26,378 bases of DNA, taken from positions 1-26,378 of the IMG/VR virus record IMGVR_UViG_3300035070_002725. The stretch is one strand, 5' to 3'. This document shows, piece by piece, positions 20,202 to 26,378 of the stretch. The position numbers and the translations under genes were made by a program. How positions within the stretch are numbered: the stretch's first letter is position 1; the number at the start of each line of letters is the position of its first letter. Below the pieces are notes generated by a model. That model ran no database searches. It saw only the letters and a program-made list of their open reading frames with translations, and had not been told where the DNA came from. This stretch comes from a virus.

Positions 20202-22358
20202 ATGTCATGCAACGGCTTCCCTACCAAAGATAGCTCAAAGCGATTTGAGAATAATGCGATATCAGCAAATGAATACGTCACATCACCTCTTGATACTTTT
20301 ACCGATCAAGATGGAGGCGTTCACCTAACTATTGAAGGTCAGATATCAAGAACAGAAAAAGCAATAGAGGACACTATTGCAAAATCAAACATTGGAGTTT
20401 GGGCCGTTGGTGTAACAACATTCAACTTTATGAATGAGTACGCTGAATTTAATGGTGTGGCGTATAAGCCAAAAAGTGGAATAACCCTTCCATATGTCGC
20501 ACAAACATCTTCACCACTAACCCCTCCAGATAGTGATAACGTCGAGCCATTTAGTGACATTAACAGCTCAAACCTACCAGGTTATACGGATTTAAGATTC
20601 GCGACTGTAGCTGATGTTTTGTCTGGAACTACTATTGGTGGGATCTCTGTATCTCTACAGGTTGGAGATAGAATTGTAATTGAAGAAAGAGCTGGTCAGG
20701 ATTTTATATGTGGCTCTCTTGCTGCTAATGGATTTAACATTCTGCAGACTTCAACCCCATCAGTAACCGCCGAGCTAATAAACAAGAGTGGTGAATACAT
20801 TCTTGAAGCTTGGGGGGTTGACCTTTCTGGCGCGTCTGATAGTTCGGATGCGTGGCAAGCTCTTGTGTATGGGATAGAAAATTCAGTTCCTGCAAACACA
20901 AACGCATACAGTGGATCGATGATAGGTGGTAGAGGTGAAATTAAGCTAACCAAGCCAATTCTATTTAAGCAGCTTGACGGCATATCATTTAAAGGCGCTG
21001 GCAAAAGGGGTACTGGTATTATCTGCGATGGTGCTATGACTCCGGTTTTAGATTCGTTCTTTTCCTCAATAAACGGAACCGGCGGCAGAGGGTACACTTA
21101 CGATCAGCCTTGTGCATTTATGTTTGCAGCAAGCAGAAAGGTTGGTGGCGCTAATGGATTTGACGATCCATCAGGCGGAAATGTGACAAGTAATAATGTG
21201 GCTGCATGGTTTTTTGAGTGGTCTGATTTTTATATAAAAGGAGCACCTGACACCATAGACTTAGGCACTTTAACAGTTAACGCTTTCTTTGGCCCAACTT
21301 TTGCTCACGGCCTTTTTAGGAATATCGACTTTCAATTCCTGAGAGCCCCAATAATGGTTAATGATATTTACAGAACCAGGATTGCTGATTGTGATATCAG
21401 AAACTGTAAGTACCCATTTGATCACGCAACATTAAACGGATTCACGCCTCAAGGTACAAGCTTAACAATTGAAAACACTGGCGCGTCGAGAACTATTTTT
21501 GGTTGGAAATTCTTTGGCCTTTCTTACTCATCAATAGATGCAGCAATAGACGACTGGGGATTTGGTTTAACCTCTGGCGTTACTGAATATGCTTATGACT
21601 TTGAAACATGTATGGGCTTAACTCTTATATCGTCAGGTTGCGAGAGCTCACAAGCACTAGCCGCCCCTAGAATATTGAGGTTGGCTGGCACTCAAGCGGT
21701 AGATGTTATAGGGCTAACAGCTAAGATATTCAACTACGACAACGCAGCAAACACAGAGCTATACACAATAGACGGGTGTAATGTTAACTGGAAGTCAGGC
21801 CTGCCAACTGGCGGATTCAATGCCACAAAATACATTGGAATCACTGGTTTCAGCAGAGTTAATTTTGAGTCAAACTGGAAGTCTACAGGCGAAAATATTA
21901 TAGAAAGGATAACATCTGATGCATTCGCTAACATAAATGTAGACCCATACGATGAGCCTTATGTTTTGCTATTTCAGGGCGCAAGTGATAGCGGACCCAT
22001 ACCAACAGCAACCGCGCTAACTGGATTCCCAAGGGTTGAGACTAATACCACATGGGGCAACTCATCTGGCATTGATAACGGGGATATGGTTAGCACATAT
22101 GAGATTCGAGTTTCCGGATCTGTATCAGGTCAAGGTTGGGATAGGATCGAGCTTAATTATGGAGGTGTTGGCTCAAATGTCATTCGATGCTGGTTAGACC
22201 AAAGCATTACTGGCCCTCAAACAGTTAGTATTAACTCTGAAATAATTGTTCAGCCAAATGAAGATGTTAGGGTGTTTGCTTATAATTCATTTAGCACCGG
22301 AATACTTCTTTCAGGGTTCACCATAAGCATAAGAAGAATAACCGGAAGAACTTTATAA
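20202..22358 (+). CDS. tailspike / receptor-binding protein with beta-helix
   Basis: The 718-residue protein is the last gene of the tail block. Residues ~1-125 form an anchor region: a polar start, then NIGVWAVGVTTFNFMNEYAE and FNGVAYKPKSGITLPYVAQT, a pattern common to particle-binding domains of tailspikes. LEAWGVDLSGASDSSDAWQA (~205-224) is the classic entry to a pectin-lyase-like right-handed beta-helix (GV..dG..D...A...A). Coils follow with repeats such as ISFKGAGKRGTGIICDGA, LFRNIDFQFLRAPIMVNDIY and RIADCDIRNCKYPF. From ~590 a separate strand-rich C-terminal domain (YEIRVSGSVSGQGWDRIELN ... FTISIRRI) resembles a small jelly roll for trimerisation or binding. A polysaccharide lyase or hydrolase activity is plausible; the catalytic residues are not identifiable by eye. 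Confidence 0.85.
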   Translation: MSCNGFPTKDSSKRFENNAISANEYVTSPLDTFTDQDGGVHLTIEGQISRTEKAIEDTIAKSNIGVWAVGVTTFNFMNEYAEFNGVAYKPKSGITLPYVAQTSSPLTPPDSDNVEPFSDINSSNLPGYTDLRFATVADVLSGTTIGGISVSLQVGDRIVIEERAGQDFICGSLAANGFNILQTSTPSVTAELINKSGEYILEAWGVDLSGASDSSDAWQALVYGIENSVPANTNAYSGSMIGGRGEIKLTKPILFKQLDGISFKGAGKRGTGIICDGAMTPVLDSFFSSINGTGGRGYTYDQPCAFMFAASRKVGGANGFDDPSGGNVTSNNVAAWFFEWSDFYIKGAPDTIDLGTLTVNAFFGPTFAHGLFRNIDFQFLRAPIMVNDIYRTRIADCDIRNCKYPFDHATLNGFTPQGTSLTIENTGASRTIFGWKFFGLSYSSIDAAIDDWGFGLTSGVTEYAYDFETCMGLTLISSGCESSQALAAPRILRLAGTQAVDVIGLTAKIFNYDNAANTELYTIDGCNVNWKSGLPTGGFNATKYIGITGFSRVNFESNWKSTGENIIERITSDAFANINVDPYDEPYVLLFQGASDSGPIPTATALTGFPRVETNTTWGNSSGIDNGDMVSTYEIRVSGSVSGQGWDRIELNYGGVGSNVIRCWLDQSITGPQTVSINSEIIVQPNEDVRVFAYNSFSTGILLSGFTISIRRITGRTL

Positions 22359-22360
22359 TA

Positions 22361-22393
22361 AAACCCCCAGCTAATCACTGGGGGTTTATTTTT
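22361..22393. terminator. bidirectional terminator between tail and lysis blocks
   Basis: A 10-bp stem AAACCCCCAG/CTGGGGGTTT with loop CTAATCA is flanked by ATTTTT on the + side and, on the - strand, by TTTATTATAAAG. It lies three bases after the tailspike stop and touches the holin stop, so it serves both converging units. Confidence 0.92.
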
Positions 22394-22763
22394 ACTTCTT
22401 AAACGAGTTCATAGTTCCAATCACAAAGTAGAATCCAATGATTAGGTTAAATGGCTCTCTTATTAAGTCGGCCATTATCATCTTCATATCCTTGGCAATC
22501 ATCAATACTTCGGGACTTCCAAGCAAGTTACCAGCAATGTAAGACAGTGCCATAGATACCACTAGCAATACCCAAACAGCGGTAACGCACAGAGCAATGA
22601 ATCGCCTAGCTGGTGATTGATGCTTAGTTGACTCTTGGAAGTTCAGGATAAAGTCAGCCTTATCTTTCGGAGTCCAATCAGTACCGGCGATTTTATCCAC
22701 TATCTTGGTTGCGGTATTAACTACTGAGTCAGCAGCAAACAATCCCTTTATAAAGTTAAGCAT
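22392..22763 (-). CDS. holin, GTA/3TM-like
   Basis: The start ATG 22763 shares one base with the amidase stop (TAATG), so the two are coupled. The 123-residue protein has an amphipathic N-terminus (LNFIKGLFAADSVVNTATKI) and a charged region with TPKDKADFILNFQEST. It then has hydrophobic segments at ~53-79 (RRFIALCVTAVWVLLVVSMA...) and ~104-119 (FNLIIGFYFVIGTM). The layout (soluble helical start, 'ARpfia....w', then a second hydrophobic helix at the C-terminus) matches holins of the GTA_holin_3TM type. It would permeabilise the inner membrane to release or activate the amidase. Confidence 0.82.
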   Translation of the reverse strand: MLNFIKGLFAADSVVNTATKIVDKIAGTDWTPKDKADFILNFQESTKHQSPARRFIALCVTAVWVLLVVSMALSYIAGNLLGSPEVLMIAKDMKMIMADLIREPFNLIIGFYFVIGTMNSFKK

Positions 22764-23224
22764 TAGTAACACCAGTCATTTAGTTTAGATCTCACATCGA
22801 AGCACGGGCATTCCTTTAGCCAGTCTCGACTATCAACAACACCATCCCCGTTATTGTCACCAAACCAATCACGATGGCCTTTTACGTCTTCGTCTTTTAT
22901 TCCGTAATTACTCTGCATCTCAGTTATTACGTAACGCAGCTGATCCATTTGAGCTTCAGTAAAGTTATCCTCAGCCTTTCCTGTATCGTCATTTAAGCCA
23001 CCTTCAAGGCAAATACCTACGTTATCCTTATTATGACCACCAACGTGTGCGCCTTGCTTGTTTAATGGCCGGCCAGCGCTCATATTGCCATCGCGGGTAA
23101 TGTAGAAGTGATACCCAATTCCACTCCATCCGTTAGCCAAGTGCATAGCGTTAACATCTTCAGCACTACACGGGTTTTTAGGTCGAGTTGCTGAGCAATG
23201 CACCGTGATATATTTAGGAGTCAT
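22763..23224 (-). CDS. endolysin: N-acetylmuramoyl-L-alanine amidase (T7 lysozyme-like)
   Basis: From ATG 23224 (TGATG overlap with the upstream stop) the 153-residue protein shows the amidase_2 zinc site and catalytic residues: His9 (VHCSAT), Tyr38 (GIGYHFYI), His117 (KGHRD), Lys137 and Cys139 (LKECPCFDV), matching His17, Tyr46, His122, Lys128 and Cys130 of T7 lysozyme. Between His117 and Lys137 lies DNNGDGVVDSRD (123-134), which has the acidic spacing of an EF-hand loop and may bind calcium. There is no signal peptide, so it needs the downstream holin. It cuts the bond between muramic acid and L-alanine. A few related phage endolysins share this loop. Confidence 0.95.
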   Translation of the reverse strand: MTPKYITVHCSATRPKNPCSAEDVNAMHLANGWSGIGYHFYITRDGNMSAGRPLNKQGAHVGGHNKDNVGICLEGGLNDDTGKAEDNFTEAQMDQLRYVITEMQSNYGIKDEDVKGHRDWFGDNNGDGVVDSRDWLKECPCFDVRSKLNDWCY

Positions 23225-23475
23225 CACTTATCCTTTAAATTATCAAAATGCAAAATATCGCCATTACTTAACGCGCATGATGTGTAGCTGAAGAACTTCT
23301 CAGGATTGGTGATTTGAGCGTAATCAACTTTAATACCACCGACTGATTGATCGCTAATGAATCTAACAAAACACTCACCAATCAAATCCCACTTACACGT
23401 ATCGCATTTAGCATCGCCCTCATCGAACCACCAGCAAACGAACTCATGGCCGGTTTGTAGTTTATCTAAAGCCAT
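23224..23475 (-). CDS. hypothetical cysteine-containing protein
   Basis: This 83-residue protein begins MALDKLQTGHEFVCWWFDEG at ATG 23475, with GAGG in the upstream gene. Cys14, Cys24, Cys27 and Cys35 (VCWW, KCDTCKW, GECF) could bind zinc. It has no membrane segment. It is coupled to the amidase by a TGATG overlap and overlaps the small membrane protein before it by ten bases. No family is recognised; a spanin is unlikely because there is no signal or lipobox. Confidence 0.62.
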   Translation of the reverse strand: MALDKLQTGHEFVCWWFDEGDAKCDTCKWDLIGECFVRFISDQSVGGIKVDYAQITNPEKFFSYTSCALSNGDILHFDNLKDK

Positions 23476-23612
23476 GGTCGAATTGCCTCATATAAAACAT
23501 AACCAATCACCATTGCACACCCAGCAAACTGCGCCATAAACTTGACCGTAGGAAGAGACTCACTCGCACGTTTATCCTCCCAGTTTTCAGGCCAAGTTAA
23601 TTGCTCAGCCAT
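23466..23612 (-). CDS. small single-pass membrane protein in the lysis cluster
   Basis: The 48-residue frame starts at ATG 23612 (MAEQLTWPENWEDKRASESL) and ends in TVKFMAQFAGCAMVIGYVLY with EAIRPWL. One transmembrane helix lies at about residues 25-43. The polar N-terminal half with Trp/Asp/Glu precedes it. Its place near holin and amidase allows a second holin, antiholin or pinholin role, but this is only context. Overlap with the next gene is ten bases. Confidence 0.6.
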   Translation of the reverse strand: MAEQLTWPENWEDKRASESLPTVKFMAQFAGCAMVIGYVLYEAIRPWL

Positions 23613-23619
23613 TGAATAT

Positions 23620-23769
23620 TTATTTATCACGATTTTCACCATTCTTTTTTAATTTATCTTGCTGCCTGTGCCAATGCGCCTTGCATTTATCGTCATGGAA
23701 CAACCTTCGACTAGTTCCGTAGAAAGTGCGATCGCAACCGCACTTGCATTTCTTTTGCTCGATAGGCAT
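23620..23769 (-). CDS. small zinc-finger-like protein
   Basis: The 49-residue product starts on the TAATG of the Nmad5-like gene, with AGGAGG nine bases upstream. CKCGC (residues 8-12) and FHDDKCKAHWHRQ (24-36) place Cys and His residues as in small treble-clef or CxxC...CxxH zinc units of the 'cpCG..F.......FCs..C....' type. It is strongly basic at the C-terminus and is likely a DNA- or RNA-binding accessory protein. Confidence 0.65.
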   Translation of the reverse strand: MPIEQKKCKCGCDRTFYGTSRRLFHDDKCKAHWHRQQDKLKKNGENRDK

Positions 23770-24401
23770 TAGCCCTCCTTTGGCAGGTTGAGCATAACGT
23801 TTAACTTACCAACATCAGCAACAACCGCAGTTGATGTTGCTCGCTCCTCTTTTGGAAGTAAGTCTTTAGCTTCAGGCCATATTTCAAGAAGCTTTTTAAC
23901 TGTTGTAACACTACCTACCATTGCTGTTACTTCTGACTTAACTTGAAGGTATAGGTCGTTTATTGTTCTCTGCTCCAACTCTATCGCATCGAACTCATCA
24001 TTAAGTTTGTTATCCGCAGTAATAACAACTCTAGAGCCATTGACGTAATTCTTACGTACGTATTCTACTTCTCTTGTATTTGTTTGCTGACCGTTAAAGT
24101 AAAGTCGAACAGATCTACCTGCAAAGTTGCAGTCAATATCGTAGTCACATCTTGGGTTTACGTAATCTGCATAAACAAAAAGGTTGTTATCTAGGCTTGA
24201 TAGTTGTTTCTTTATCTTTTTAAACTGCGCATCAAGTTCTTTTTCTACATCCACACCACCGATATTAATAAGTCTCACATCGTCGGCTAATTTAGCTCTT
24301 CGCGCTATTAGCATTTCATTTCTAGATGTATACCCTGATGCGTCGATTGCATTCTTAATAACACCTTCGCGAATTGCTTTATTTAGTCTGCTCATTTTCA
24401 T
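23769..24401 (-). CDS. Nmad5-like putative nucleotide-modification-associated protein
   Basis: The ~210-residue product starts at ATG 24401 or the second ATG 24395. The order of motifs is suggestive of the Nmad5 family: a helical N-terminus (LNKAIREGVIKNAIDASG), ARRAKLADDVR (~34-44), a beta-rich middle (CDYDIDCNFAGRSVRLYFNG), then a helix with VTTVKKLLEIWPEAKDLLPK and the ending VADVGKLNVMLNLP. Nmad5 proteins were predicted from phage genome context to be linked with modified bases; no activity has been shown. It is the first gene after the dyad-embedded promoter. No modifying enzyme is visible in this window. Assignment from memory of the family's C-terminal pattern. Confidence 0.5.
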   Translation of the reverse strand: MKMSRLNKAIREGVIKNAIDASGYTSRNEMLIARRAKLADDVRLINIGGVDVEKELDAQFKKIKKQLSSLDNNLFVYADYVNPRCDYDIDCNFAGRSVRLYFNGQQTNTREVEYVRKNYVNGSRVVITADNKLNDEFDAIELEQRTINDLYLQVKSEVTAMVGSVTTVKKLLEIWPEAKDLLPKEERATSTAVVADVGKLNVMLNLPKEG

Positions 24402-24425
24402 CACTCACTCTATTAATTAGTTATC

Positions 24426-24473
24426 CCGTTTGGATGTACACATAGTACGATACTGCGTACTATGTGTAAACGG
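24426..24473 (-). promoter_or_regulatory. leftward promoter embedded in a 13-bp dyad operator
   Basis: TACACATAGTACG (24437-24449) and CGTACTATGTGTA (24456-24468) are perfect inverted repeats around ATACTG. CCGTT/AACGG extends the dyad outside with a small insertion on the left. On the - strand TTTACA (complement of 24465-24470), 17 bases and TACTAT (complement of 24442-24447) form a promoter with both boxes inside the arms. Start is predicted near 24435, 34 bases before the Nmad5-like gene. A dimeric repressor or activator on the dyad would cover the promoter fully. Confidence 0.7.
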
Positions 24474-24493
24474 AAATAAATCGATTGATATAC

Positions 24494-24604
24494 TTAATTT
24501 ACTATCAAAAAAGCGATTAACCCAAACTCACCAACCGCAAACCACAGCGCAAGGATATCTAGCTTATCCTCGCATGTTAGCCAGCGCTTTGCGTACCAAG
24601 CCAT
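24494..24604 (-). CDS. 36-residue membrane micro-protein overlapping ruvC-like gene
   Basis: A frame from ATG 24604 reads MAWYAKRWLTCEDKLDILAL and continues WFAVGEFGLIAFLIVN. It begins inside the 3' end of the RuvC-like gene in another frame and runs past it, which accounts for most of the otherwise gene-free gap before the operator. The C-terminal half forms one hydrophobic helix (~17-35) after a positively charged start, the usual pattern of a small inner-membrane protein. The ribosome binding site is weak. It may be translated by coupling. Confidence 0.45.
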   Translation of the reverse strand: MAWYAKRWLTCEDKLDILALWFAVGEFGLIAFLIVN

Positions 24605-25026
24605 CCGAAGTAAGCCGCGCTTCTGGTATCTTCGTTGCTTCTTCCAATCCATCCTGTCACCTTTTCAAATTGCGCCTTGCCGTTCTCTTTCTTCCAGCAC
24701 TTTGATGCTCGATGCTTAACTGCCTCAACATCGATGTAAGCGCACATGCGTTCAACCTCAACTTGCGACCACTTACACAGTGCAACGTTTTGAGATGTCT
24801 TGCCGTAAGCTTCTTTGGATTGTTTTTTACCATGCCACACAGCCTTCTGAGCCATGACATCTTCAATGTGTACAATCACACTGCCTGATTGTTTAAGAGT
24901 GGTTAGAAGTGAGTGCAGGGGCATTAACTCCGACATTTCAATGTTAACTAACTTGCCATCCTCATAAATTGCAACTCCATGGCCTTTTGTTGAGCCAGGA
25001 TCGATGCCTATTACGTACTTAGTCAT
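24577..25026 (-). CDS. RuvC-like Holliday junction resolvase
   Basis: This 149-residue protein begins TKYVIGIDPGSTKGHGVAIY, with Asp9 in the first RNase H strand. VIVHIEDVMA carries Glu55, and SNEDTRSAAYFGW near the C-terminus carries Asp133, completing the acidic cluster of RuvC-like nucleases. The middle helix KTSQNVALCKWSQVEVERM fits the family's substrate-binding helix. Phage RuvC homologues resolve branched DNA before packaging. AAGGA precedes ATG 25026, which overlaps the upstream stop by eight bases. Confidence 0.87.
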   Translation of the reverse strand: MTKYVIGIDPGSTKGHGVAIYEDGKLVNIEMSELMPLHSLLTTLKQSGSVIVHIEDVMAQKAVWHGKKQSKEAYGKTSQNVALCKWSQVEVERMCAYIDVEAVKHRASKCWKKENGKAQFEKVTGWIGRSNEDTRSAAYFGWLGTQSAG

Positions 25027-25372
25027 TAAAAAAGTCCTTTAGCTCATGGAACCACTCGGGCATATCCAACTTGTTAGTGTCAATCACGCCGTGCGCATGC
25101 AGAGCTAAAGCCGTCTCTGTAACCATTACCTTCTGGCATATCTCATATTTATCTTCAAATACCTTCCATCCGTGACGGTGAATTTCATCATGCAAAGTAT
25201 GCGTCATTGCCATTTGGAGAAAGTCTGGCGCTTTAGTTCCTGTACCAGAATATCCATGGCCAATAATATGATGATTAACCACTGCATAAGTCGACCCTGT
25301 AATGCAGCAAGCAACCTCGCCGCTACGGATAAACTCACCAATCTTTTTGTTCCTATAGACTCTACTCGCCAT
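25019..25372 (-). CDS. HNH-like DUF968-type recombination nuclease
   Basis: The 117-residue protein carries CCITGS (22-27), VVNHHIIGHGYSGTGTKAPD (31-50) and MTHTLHDEIHRHGWKVFEDK (56-75). The Cys pair, HHI and the later H..LH.E.H residues make a zinc-dependent beta-beta-alpha metal nuclease site. The 'HHI.G.G.sGtGtK.pD....pLt...H.elH..g...fe' pattern is that of DUF968 / phage Nin-region nucleases. It lies directly before ruvC-like, in keeping with a recombination or DNA-processing set. Confidence 0.78.
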   Translation of the reverse strand: MASRVYRNKKIGEFIRSGEVACCITGSTYAVVNHHIIGHGYSGTGTKAPDFLQMAMTHTLHDEIHRHGWKVFEDKYEICQKVMVTETALALHAHGVIDTNKLDMPEWFHELKDFFND

Positions 25373-25850
25373 TTTGCTTCCTCATCAGGTCTGTATACTC
25401 ATTCCTATCTGGAATGCGGATTGGTATTGCATGTTCCAGACAGTGCTCGTGAAACTTCTGCATTGCCCTAAGTTTTCTACCCAAACCAGCCGTTACTCTA
25501 TCCTGGTATTTGTCAGTGTTAACTGCCCAGCTATATCGAACTCCTCTTTCATCACACCCAAGGCATAAATACGTATAAGCCTCGTGAGCGTCCTCAGCGT
25601 TGAATTTACGCTGACCTATGTGATTGCCTTGCTCATCTATGTAAAGTGGCATTACGGAGCCTCTAGCGGCTTTAAACGCTGCAATATCGCTCATCCACAT
25701 TCGCCATAGCTTCAGCATTGGAATTGTCCCGTTACTTTTCTGTGTAGCGACAAACTTTAACGGCTTGTCGCTAACTTGAAAGTGGTCGTGCGTGTAGCTG
25801 CTTATTGCGTGTAAATCATCAGTGCTATAAACATCAAACTCACTAGCCAT
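25362..25850 (-). CDS. phage early protein, possibly recombination-associated
   Basis: The 162-residue protein starts MASEFDVYSTDDLHAISSYT at ATG 25850 with GAGGTAAG upstream. It contains KPLKFVATQKSNGTIPMLKL WRMW-type segment (~28-51), QRKFNAEDAHEAYTYLCLGC and RVTAGLGRKLRAMQKFHEHC. I do not recognise a family with certainty; the 'K.W..M..dIA.......' stretch recalls NinB-type proteins only loosely. Its stop overlaps the DUF968-like start by 11 bases, so the two are coupled, and the operon context suggests DNA metabolism. Confidence 0.55.
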   Translation of the reverse strand: MASEFDVYSTDDLHAISSYTHDHFQVSDKPLKFVATQKSNGTIPMLKLWRMWMSDIAAFKAARGSVMPLYIDEQGNHIGQRKFNAEDAHEAYTYLCLGCDERGVRYSWAVNTDKYQDRVTAGLGRKLRAMQKFHEHCLEHAIPIRIPDRNEYTDLMRKQNGE

Positions 25851-25986
25851 TACTTACCTCTGCATCCTCCAGGTTTTCATTTAGACATCGAAGCGCATAA
25901 TCACAAGCTTCATCCCTATCCATGCCGCAATCAACAATGCAGCAAATCATTTCTTCTAGTAGGTCTTTGCTAATTTCAAATTTCAT
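25843..25986 (-). CDS. hypothetical 47-residue acidic protein
   Basis: The frame from ATG 25986 reads MKFEISKDLLEEMICCIVDC and continues GMDREEACDYALRCLNENLE. It has five cysteines and a helical character. A GAGGTAAG ribosome binding site lies five bases before the start. It overlaps the following gene by eight bases (ATGGCTAG). No family is recognised, although the layout recalls a small UBA-like three-helix unit. Confidence 0.6.
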   Translation of the reverse strand: MKFEISKDLLEEMICCIVDCGMDRDEACDYALRCLNENLEDAEVSNG

Positions 25987-25987
25987 A

Positions 25988-26182
25988 TTACTTACCTCGC
26001 AGTTGGTCGGCGGTTAGTGAGACTTTCTTTTTGCTTAGTGAGCAAAACTGTTCAATATCCAATTCACAATTCCAAACCGTTAGCATTGGGAAGTCAAACT
26101 CAACAATGGAATGCACATCATCTAGGAATTTATTCTTAAAAAGCTGAACTGCCATTTGATTCTTTACTTGTTTATTCTTCAT
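25988..26182 (-). CDS. hypothetical 64-residue protein
   Basis: ATG 26182 is preceded by AGGTGATGAG. The product MKNKQVKNQMAVQLFKNKFL begins with a basic helix and continues with DDVHSIVEFDFPMLTVWNCE. No domain is recognised. The stop is one base from the next start, in the leftward early operon. Confidence 0.58.
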   Translation of the reverse strand: MKNKQVKNQMAVQLFKNKFLDDVHSIVEFDFPMLTVWNCELDIEQFCSLSKKKVSLTADQLRGK

Positions 26183-26197
26183 CTCATCACCTGTCTG

Positions 26198-26362
26198 TTA
26201 TAAATCATCAATTCGAGTCATGGTGTTTGTTGTCGCGGTAAATTGAACCTCGCCGAGATTCCACACTCGCCAAACCCAGGACTCGCCCGCGTGGTACATG
26301 TACCAATTAAAGTATTTGTTTTTACCCTTGCTAATAATTATTTCTAAGTGCCCGTTATCCAT
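26198..26362 (-). CDS. hypothetical small protein (start uncertain, may continue beyond window)
   Basis: The frame from ATG 26362 reads MDNGHLEIIISKGKNKYFNW and continues through YMYHAGESWVWRVWNLGEVQ to IDDL, 54 residues. GAGG lies about ten bases before this ATG, but the frame stays open to the window edge (AEVVE before Met), so a longer form is possible. Aromatic residues suggest a small beta-sheet protein. No family is recognised. Confidence 0.5.
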   Translation of the reverse strand: MDNGHLEIIISKGKNKYFNWYMYHAGESWVWRVWNLGEVQFTATTNTMTRIDDL

Positions 26363-26378
26363 CTCCACAACCTCAGCA

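Noticed and set aside
20696-21097. Long antisense open frame opposite the tailspike gene
   Set aside because: It lies wholly inside a convincing gene on the other strand, has no ribosome binding site and shows a proline/serine-rich composition typical of shadow frames.
24430-24705. Rightward open frame over the operator and ruvC-like end
   Set aside because: It crosses the promoter dyad and the 3' part of the ruvC-like gene, has no ribosome binding site and no protein-like pattern.
1-26378. CRISPR arrays, tRNA genes, integrase or attachment sites
   Set aside because: No regularly spaced repeats, cloverleaf sequences, recombinase motifs or att-like direct repeats were seen by reading both strands.

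Overview
This window is part of the genome of a tailed, siphovirus-like double-stranded DNA phage. It is moderately AT-rich by eye, with tightly packed, overlapping genes of phage type and no bacterial housekeeping genes. A SU10-type (DUF5309-like) major capsid protein, a lambda-like tail module with a G/GT frameshift, a Gram-negative-style amidase/holin pair and consensus sigma-70-like promoters suggest a gammaproteobacterial host, perhaps marine or Vibrio-like. That host assignment is an inference. No integrase is visible, so a virulent lifestyle is likely but not shown.

Layout. (1) 1-5134, head block on the + strand: MuF-type head protein, an antisense free-standing HNH endonuclease (1186-1866), scaffold, major capsid protein, a LEM-like small protein, a terminator, then two small structural proteins. 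(2) 5135-10074, an accessory/regulatory island placed between head and neck genes and bounded by two strong terminators. A leftward operon of small unknown proteins (5166-6536) and a rightward operon (6666-8717) start from back-to-back sigma-70-like promoters. The rightward operon begins with a Cro-like HTH gene and ends with a proteasome-like Ntn-hydrolase gene. Next comes a ~400-nt gene-free stretch with extensive base-pairing potential, preceded by its own promoter, and then a metallophosphoesterase gene and three tiny ORFs. (3) 10075-22358, neck and tail block on the + strand: connector, head closure, neck, tail terminator, tail tube, tail chaperones with an A9 slippery site, tape measure, tail-tip proteins, an NlpC/P60-like protein, a gpI/gpJ-like 899-aa tail-tip protein and a beta-helix tailspike. 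(4) 22361-26378, a leftward block converging on the tail block at a bidirectional terminator: an Nmad5-like protein, small proteins, amidase and holin downstream of a promoter embedded in a 13-bp dyad. Upstream of that lie RuvC-like, HNH/DUF968-like and other early genes.

Regulation. Four gaps in the tail block carry the same 11-mer GT[GA][AG]TATAATC, an extended -10-like box without a recognisable -35, each 20-36 nt before a gene. They look like a late-promoter class. At two of them (10079 and 16088) the box lies inside an inverted repeat whose far arm covers the ribosome binding site or start codon. A readthrough message would fold and hide the start, whereas a message begun at the box would lack the left arm and leave it open. 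This resembles the known control of T4 genes e, soc and 49.

The most unusual element is the structured 8765-9145 region: interleaved complementary arms (10 bp and 24 bp) followed by a multibranched domain, beginning almost exactly at a predicted transcription start. I could not match it to a known RNA family by eye.
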